Of a DNA stretch of 64,000 bases, positions 23,901 to 32,900 are shown piece by piece. The stretch is from the NCBI RefSeq assembly GCF_017377855.1, contig NZ_JAFREP010000005.1:372001-436000 (forward strand), read 5' to 3'. A program made the translations under genes and the position numbers. The notes under the pieces are model-generated. The model was not told the DNA's origin, made no database searches, and saw only the letters and a list, made by a program, of their open reading frames with translations. The stretch comes from Acanthopleuribacter pedis. GTDB taxonomy: Bacteria > Acidobacteriota > Holophagae > Acanthopleuribacterales > Acanthopleuribacteraceae. Positions within the stretch are counted from its first letter, which is position 1; each line of letters opens with the position of its first letter.

Positions 23901-26900
23901 GGGGTCACCTCGGAGACCGTGACCCTGATCAACAACAGTGTGTGGACCGCGGTGGACAACGATCCCGATTTGGTACCCGCCCGGATTAACATCGACGTTC
24001 GCGGGACCTTGAGCCTGGATGCCGGCTCGACCATCATTGCTGATCAGCTACGCGGCGGCGGGTTGTCGGCGGGGACCCTTGGTTACGACCATGGCGGCTA
24101 CGATTTCAACGTTAATGGGGACAAGAACAACGCCATTTATGGTTCGGCCATACGCCCGGTTTATCGACCGCGCAGCGGTGGCGGCGCAATTCGGTTGCGC
24201 TGTGGTGTTTTGGATTTGTCTGGGACTGTTTCCGCACCCGGCGCATCCAGTAGCACCCTCAGCCACGGCGGCTCCATTTGGATTGAGGCCTTGCAATGGC
24301 TGGGTTCCGGGCGCATCGATACCGGCGACAGGCCGGGTCGGATTGCCCTTTACCACGGTGGCGATACCTCGTTTTTGAACCGCTACCAAATCGTGACCTA
24401 CCCCGCCGATACCGGGCGTTTATACTCGGCCGGTACCCTCTACCTCAAGGGGCCCGACCAGGCTCACGGCGAACTGATCATTAACCAGGAACAATTGCAG
24501 AACAATACCGAGGAACGCATGGCGCGATCTCTGCGCTTGACCGGGGTCACCGGTCCGGCGGAAATCACACTCGCCGGCAACGATACGGATCCCGACCCGC
24601 TGGTGATCCATGATCCCAGTTGGACGGAATTACCGGACGGCTTGGACGGGCTGTGGGTGCGCTTCACCGTCGACGGGACCGCCTATGAAACGCAAATCCT
24701 GACCAACCAAGGTGGACGGCTTGAACTGGCACCCCCCGCGAGTGGTGTCCTCCCCGACGTGGTTCCTGTCGATACCACCTTGCGCTTCCGTCTCAAGTTG
24801 GATCGCCTGCACCTGTTAAATGGTGCTCAGCTGTACTTCGCCGGGGATCTCGAGCTTGGCGAATTGGTGTTGGACGACAGCGGGCGCTTTGGTTCGATTT
24901 GGGCACGTGATCTACACGGGATGCCTGAAAACTGGACGCTCACCGATTCCCGTCTGCGTTTGACTTTAGATGAGCCCACCTGGGACGCCGTGTCCATCAG
25001 TTTACAGAATAGTGAACTCTGGCTCGACAAACCCATCGTGTTGAATCGCTTGAGTTTGGTCAACAGTGCTGTCAAACACTCTGCTTCGATGAGCGGAATG
25101 GCGGCACCGCTTTACCAACCTTGGCTTCATGTGACCGCTCAAGAGGTCACCATGGATGCCCAGAGCCGGTTTGCCCACGGTGGTTTTGGCCAATGGTGGT
25201 TGAGTGGTAATTCATCACGAAACCACGGTGGGACCTATAACCTTTCGAGTGGCGAGACTTATGGCGCCCTTTTCCAGCCTAATTTGCCCGGCTCCTCCGG
25301 CTCCCAACCCGGTGGGCGGATCTACCTCAAGACGGAAGTACTCAACGCCGGCGTGTTTGACGTCGTGAGTCGATCCGGTGCTTCCGGTTCCATTTGGGTG
25401 GACGCCGGCACCGTGACCGGCCGGGTGGAACTTAAAGCCGGCATGACGCCGGAGGCGCAGAGTAACCACGGCGGTGGTCGCGTTGCGTTCTACTACGACC
25501 ATATTGACCAAGCTGAAATCATCGCCGATACCTCGGCTACCTACAGTTCGGGAACCTTCCTTTTGCAGAACCGGGCCGATGCCTATGGCACCTTGGTGAT
25601 CGATAACAAAGGTGTGGGTGACGAAAATACCCGTTTGACCACGCTGCCTACCTTTGCGCCGCTCACCGTGGATGCCAACCGCATCCAGGAAACGGGTGCC
25701 GGCACCTCTACCCTGTGGTTGCCGGGCGTCGATCTCCCCGACTTTTTCCGTGGCTACCAACTCGTGGTGAACGGTGACGAAAGTGCTTTGTTCCCCATCA
25801 CCGCGATGACCGTTCGCGATGGTGGTCTTGAGATTCGTGTAACCGGGGACCTGCCGACCCTTCAAGTCGGCGATATTCTTTCACCTGTGTTGCGATTGGC
25901 ACGTTTGGACTTGTGTCTGGGTTGTCAGCTTGGACCTGCCGGCCTGCGCATCATGACCGGGGAGACCTATCCTGCCGGGCATGTGTTCAACGGTGGCACC
26001 GAGAACTTCGTCGATGCACCCAATGTGGCCGACGGCCACCTCATTCTCGATAACTTCACCATGGAAATTCAAGGACCGGTGGACTACAGCGCCGTAACCT
26101 TGCGCAATGGGGCCACCTTGCGTCTCAAAAATTCGCACAACCAAATAGGTCAGTTGGTGGTGGACGGTGGTTCTGTTTTCGTCGAGCCCTACGATGCATC
26201 CGAACCCACGCTGATTGCGGATGATCTCCACCTCCGTGACGGCGCCGAATTGGCCGTGTTGTTCTTGGAAGTCCGTAACGAACTTAAGGTTTATTCGGGG
26301 GCCGTTCTGAAGGGAATGGTGTTTGAAGGCGAGAACATCCATTGGGGGAGTGATTGGCTTGATTATGCTGAGCACCCCATTTTTGGTGGTGCGGGCTCCC
26401 GTGATTCTAATAAGCGTTCCTTCGGTGATTTCCGACAACCTTGGGAAGTGATGAACGGTTTTGCCCGCCTGCGCATCAAGGCCGGTACCGCGGACATAAA
26501 CGGCACGGTTTTTCCGGGCTTCGATCCCGAGGCAGGAGACCCCAAAGCCGGCGGCGCGCTGTGGGCGGAAATCACGACGTTGCGGGGCGCGGGTCGCATT
26601 CATTCCGACGCACCGCCCACTTCGAATCCTATGGTTGCTTTTCCCGGTGGCGGCCGTATCGCCGTGTACTACGGGGACATGTCGCAATGGCATGGCGGTA
26701 TTTCCGCCAATGGGGCCCTGTTCCAAGAGAACAGCAACACCATTGTTTCCGGCTCGGGGACGGTTTTCATGAAATCCGATCTCCAGACTTATGGTGAACT
26801 GTGGGTGCACGGGATTGACGATCCAAGCTTCCCCGGCAGCACGCGGGTTTCCGGTTTGGGGCGTCACCGGTTGAGCGACGGATTTCAGGTCGACGGCACG

Positions 26901-29900
26901 GTTCTGACGGATCCCGGCGCTGAATTCCTCCACAGCTTGCGGGGGCTTACCCTTGTCATTGATGAGGAAGGCACGCCGCAACGTTTTGAGATCGTGGACA
27001 ATACCCATGACACCCTTACCGTGGATCGGCCCTTGCCGGCCTTGACCGCGGGGACCTTGATCACCGCCGAGCTCCACTTAGATCGCGTGTGGCTGACCGG
27101 TGGTGCGCGTTTACACACCCCGGACCATGTCGTGCTTCACGGTGGCTTCCAGCCGGCACCCAATGGCGCCGACCGGGGCGACCTGTGGTGTCGCCGCCTG
27201 AGCTTCCCTTCCGATGAGCTGACCTTAACCACCGGCTCGCTTGGGCTTCGTGTGGAAGAGAGTACCAACTTGACATCGGTTACCGTTTCCGACGCGACCC
27301 TTGTTGTCAATGGTGACCTGAACCTGACCCGGCTCACGCTGAACGCGGGTGGGACCTTAACCCATACCAAGATCTTTCCTGCAGGACAGCGACCCTATGC
27401 CGTGCCAAGTGAGGGCCTGCATTTGACGCTTGATCAGTTGGTCATTGCCGCCGGTGCCCGTGTGGATGTCGACGGTTTAGGTCCTAACAGTGATGTAGCC
27501 GGGCAAACCAGTTCTACCCACGCCGGCCGGGTCCGCATTAGCGATAGGACCTATGGTTCCCTATTTGAGCCCAACCTTCCCGGGGGTCGCAACGGCGGCG
27601 GTTTGGTGGACATTCGCGCGCGGATCATCCAACACGACGGCGAAGTGACCGCGCGTGGTTACCTCGGCGGTTCCATTCGTTTGGAGGCTGAAACCCTTAC
27701 CGGCAACGGTTTGATCAGCGTCGACTCGACCCCGCCCGCCTCGGGGATATTGGGTTCCGCCGGTCGCGTCGCCCTCTACTACGACGAAAACCAGTTAACC
27801 CGTCTGCCCAGCGCCGCCAGTTATGGCGATCCCAACGCAATTGTGGCCCAGCCCGGTGCCGGTACGGTTTACCTACGCCGTCGTCAGGACGAGCACGGTG
27901 ATTTGTACTTGGTCAATGGTGCGCGTGGCGACGCCGGCAGCTATGCGACCCCGCTCAACGCCGTGGGCTCCTTTACCTTGCCCGCCCCATTGGCGGATCC
28001 CCGTGTGATTGTTCAGCCCGATGCCGACTGGCGTACGGGGTACGAAGGTATGGAGATTATCGACCTTCAAACACAGGCGCGGTATCGAATCGTTGCTTTT
28101 GATCGGACCAGCCTCACCTTGGACCGACCGATTTCGCCCGTGCCGGGTGCCGGTTGGGCTTATCGTGGTCAAGCGCCGATTCGTCGGGTTTACACGGGCA
28201 ACGCCGTTTTTGAAGCCCTGGACCCCAACGAAGTTCAAGCCGAGGTGGTCGATGGGTTTGAAACCACGCCGCCGACCATTAACAGCGTCACCCTGGATCT
28301 TCCCCTGGCCGATGCCGCCCTTTCGGGTCAGCCGTTCCGCGTGACCGTGGACGCCTCCGATAACAGCACTTTGGCCGAAGTGGTTGCCACTTTTGCCGGC
28401 GAAACTCAAACCCGTACCGGTTCCGGGCCTTTTGTGTTTGCCTTCAATGCGCCGACCGTTTCCGAGGTGACCGGCTACCCTTTGCAGGTAACCGCGCGCG
28501 ACGCCGTTGGCAACCAAAGCCAAAGCGAGCAAACCTTGAACGTGTTCCCGGCGGATCAGGAAGCCCCGGCTTTGACCCTTGAGGCGCCGCTTGTCGACGC
28601 CGAGGTTGATGCCGGCGTCTCCATGACCGTGCGTGTTTCCGCCACGGATAACTATGGGCTTGATCAGATCATCATCCGGTTCGGCAATCGTACCGAAACC
28701 GTGGTGATTGCCGACAAAGCAACCGCGGTGACCGAGGAACGGCTGATTACCGTGCCCGAGGTGGTCGGGGACCAGGCCTTGCTGCTTCAGGTTGAAGTGC
28801 TGGACGCCAGTGGGTTAAGCCAAACCATGGATCGGTCGGTTCAGGTGCGCGACACCACGCCGCCGCCACCGCCGATCTCACCTTCGTTCACCCCGGAATC
28901 CGACGCGCTTGTGGTGCGTTGGGCCGCGCCGGTTGACGCGCCGGCCGATTTGGCCGGCTTTGAATTGGCGCTGGACGGTGTCGGCGATCCCGTGACCCTT
29001 GCCGCCGAGGTGACTGAATACCGCTTTTCCGGGTTGACCCCGGATACCACCTACGCGTTCAGCCTGCGTTCGCTCGATGCTTCGGGTAACCGCTCCGAGC
29101 CGCTGCTGGAATCCCTGAGTACCCTGACTGAAAGTGGGGCCGCTTTGCTGGCCGCGCCGGATGCCTGGTGGTCGTTTGATCGCAACCTCGAGGCGCAGAA
29201 CGCGATGTCCATGAGTGGTTCCGCCGCCGGCATGGCGGTGGCCCCGATGCAGGATGTGATGCGCAATGCCGACGGGCTTACCGTGGCGACCTGGTTCCGA
29301 GCCGACGTGGTTTCCGGTAGCCAATCTCTGTTTGAGGTTGTCGGTTCAGGGACTTCTGAGCGCTTGTTTGAGCTTTACCTTAGTGGTGACCGTCTCTACT
29401 TCCACACGGACCAAGGTACAGGGAGCAGTGGCCAGGTCACCAATGTGGCCGGCATTGAGGCCGGACGCTGGTACCGTACCGTGGCGACCGTCGACTACAA
29501 CAGCAGGCAAATGCACCTCTATTTGGACGGTGTTCAAGTTGCGAGCCGCTCTGTTTCCGGCAGCGGTTTGACGGAAGATTCCCCGCACGCTTCAATGACA
29601 CTCGGCGGAAGAGCTTCCAACAGCCGGCACTTCCTAGGTGATTTGCGCGATACCCAGGTGTGGCGTACGCCTTGGCCCGCCGGCGACGTTGCCAAAGACT
29701 GGGCCTATCCCGGGGCTGTTGTCGACGGCGCCGCCGCGGCACGGGCCGGATTTCTGATTCGCCCCGATTACCAGATGGTGGCGGCTTGGTCATTGGACGG
29801 TCGCAACACCACCCTTGCCGTGGACCGTTCCGGTAACCAAAACCACGGTACCTTTAATGCGGTCACCTGGGAGAGCACGGGTGCGCACCTCTTTGCCGTA

Positions 29901-32900
29901 CCCGATCACATTGCCGGCTTGCCCGGTGCATCCGGTCCCCAACAGGTGATCGACCATGGGCTCTTCGGGCGGGCATTGGTTTTTGACGGCACCCAGACAG
30001 AGCTTGTTTGGACCGCGCCCGTGTGGCAGGACACCGGTTTTGCGACCGCCATTATGGTGCGCTTGGATGCGCTGCCTTCCGACCTCGCTCGTGACATGGT
30101 GGTGTTCCAATTAGGTAACGCACAACTGAAAATCGATACGCAAAACCGCCCTGTGTGGCAAACGCGGGACGGCACCCTTGTGACCGGAACCGATCCCCTG
30201 CAAAGCGGGCGCTGGTACCATCTGGGTGTGAACCGGGATCAGGGCACGACCCACCAGTTGATTGTGGACGGCGTTGTTGTCGCCAGTGCCCCGGTCACCG
30301 ACAGCACGCGACCCGACGGGGCTTGGACTTTGGCTGCCGGTGTCGGCGGCACCGAGCCGCTGGTGGGTGCCTTGGATGAGTGGTTGCTGTGGAGTCGACC
30401 CGTTTCCGCCGCCGATCTCGGCCGCCTCGCTACCCAGCCTCTGAGCGAGGCTAACACCGGGGCCGCCTTCCGCATGGTTGAAGCTGTTCAGTGGCAAGGT
30501 GACGCAACCGGCTTGGATGTCTCCTGGCAACCCGTTGTCGACGGGCCGCCGGCCGCGGGATGGTTGCTCACCCTGGACGGCGGCACACCCATTCGGTTGA
30601 GTGCCGCAACCCGTTCTTACCGGTTCTCCGGTTTGATCCCTGAGCGCGGCTACCAACTCCAGGTTCAGGCCGAAACCGCCGGCGGCGATGTCAGTCGTGG
30701 TGTGATCCATGCTGTCGCGACCGCCGCCGTTTCCGCCGCGACCGATTTGGGGCCCACCGCGCGGGTTTACCTGCCGTTTGATGCCGCGCAAGGGCAACAG
30801 CAGAGTTTGTCCTTCACCCACGATGACGGAAAAATTCGCATGCCGACGCCGGGCACTTTGCTGGATGGTGCCGAGGGCTTCACCTTTGCTGCTTGGATCA
30901 AAACCCCATCCAATAGTGGAACTCGCCAGATCCTTGAAGTTGTGGGGAATACGACCTCGGAAATCCCCTTTGATATCTACCTTTCCAGTGGTCGCATTTA
31001 TTTGCGGGCCGAGCGCGATCTTGCGCAATCGACAACCACCCTCTCCAGCTCTTCGAGTTTGAATGTCGCCAACAACCAATGGCACCGTTTGGTTGCCGTG
31101 GTCGATTACGTGGGCAACACTCTGAAAATCTACCTAAATGGTGAAGAAGTGGCTTCGCGCTCAAGTATTCAGACTGGCGCCGGACCCTTGATCGCACCTT
31201 GGATCAAAACCATAGTCATCGGCGGGCATTCAACCAGCGCGGGCCGGATTTTTGGTGGCTCGATGGGCGACGTCCAACTGTGGCGCAAGCCCTGGCAGGC
31301 GGCCGATGTTGCCCATGACTGGGACCTGCCCGGGCGTTCTGCCGATCAACTGACTTCTGGAACTCAGTTACAGGCAACTCGGGACTTGGTGTTCCACCTC
31401 ATTTCCCAACAGAGCGAGGGTTCGACCATTTTTGATCGTTCTGGTAGTGGGATGCATGGTGTGGTTGCCCAGCCATCGTGGGACGCGCCGCCGCCGATCA
31501 ATTGGTTCAAAGATCCCTTGGGTGACCTGGTCTTGGCGCACAACGGTCTTTCTACCGACCCCAATGGGAAAATCGGCGCCGCCGGTGATTTTGGTTTCGG
31601 TATGACCCATGCCCATCTGGATGTTCCCAACCTGCAAACCCAACAAGGGGTCAGCGTCGCTTGGTGGCTTAAAGTTGCCGCTGCCGGCCAAGATGCCACC
31701 GTCCTTACGCGGTCGAACCAAAACGAGGGTCTTGCAGTAGGGCTTGACACCGACTTGCGACCCTGGCTGTTGACCGCGGCCGGCAATCGCCAAACCGCCG
31801 GTGCCGCGCTGACGCCCGGTGTTTGGCACCAACTCACCCTAACCCTGCACCCGTCCGAGGGGTCCCGGCTCTATTTGGACGGCAGACCCGTGGTCGCCTC
31901 GACGGAGCCCGCGACCTTGACCGCGGGACCTTGGCGTTTTGCCCATGGTCTTTATCAAATCGGCCGCCTCAACGGCGCCGTGGATGAGTTCACCTTGTGG
32001 GAAACCCGGCTGACGCCCGCCCAGATCCTCCGGGCAAGCAGCCAGACCGAGATGCAACAACACGGCGATCTGTTTGAGGTTGCTGTAAACCATGCCGAGG
32101 TGGTTGATTGGGTCGTTTCCTCCGAGCGCAATGCGTTGCGCTTCACCTGGCAACCCCCGGCGGGAACCCTGGCCGAAATCAGTGGTTACCGCGTTTACCG
32201 CGACGGCGTTGCGACCGGGATTTTTGTTGCCGCGCCGCAGACGACCCATTATTGGGACGGTTTGGACGCCAACGGTCGTCATACCTTGCGCGTCACGACC
32301 GTGGATACCTTTGGCAATGAAAGTACCGGGGTGACCATGGTTGGTTGGACCGGCGGCGACCCCGCCGCGGCGTCCGCACCCGCGACCCCAACCGCTTGGT
32401 ATGACTTCAACCAACCCGGTCTCAGTGCCACCATTGCCAACTTCCCGGCGCGTGGTGCCCTGGTCCGGGTGGATGATGCCGCCGGCGATGCGTTTGCCGG
32501 TGCCGGCGGGGTGACTTTGGCTTGCTGGTTCCGTACCGACGCCACCTCGCCCTCCAGCCAGAACCTGGTCCAAATCTGGAGCGGGAACAACACCATGATG
32601 CGCATCAACCTTAGCTCGGGACGTTTGCGGGCTTACGCAAGGGCCTCGGGGAGTGGCTCGTCCTACTCGCTGACCACCACGCCGGTGTTTAACGACGGTC
32701 TTTGGCACCGCGCCGTGGTTGCCGCTGATTTCACCGGGCAGACCTTGAAAATTTTCGTGGACGGTGCCTTGGTGGCGGAACGTACCGTGAGTTATGGTGT
32801 TTCCGCCGTGGCTGAAACCACTCAGGTAACCCGATTTGAGGTCAGCCAGGATTCGAGTAACTACTTTGTAGGGTCCCTGTGGGATGCGCAAATCTGGCGT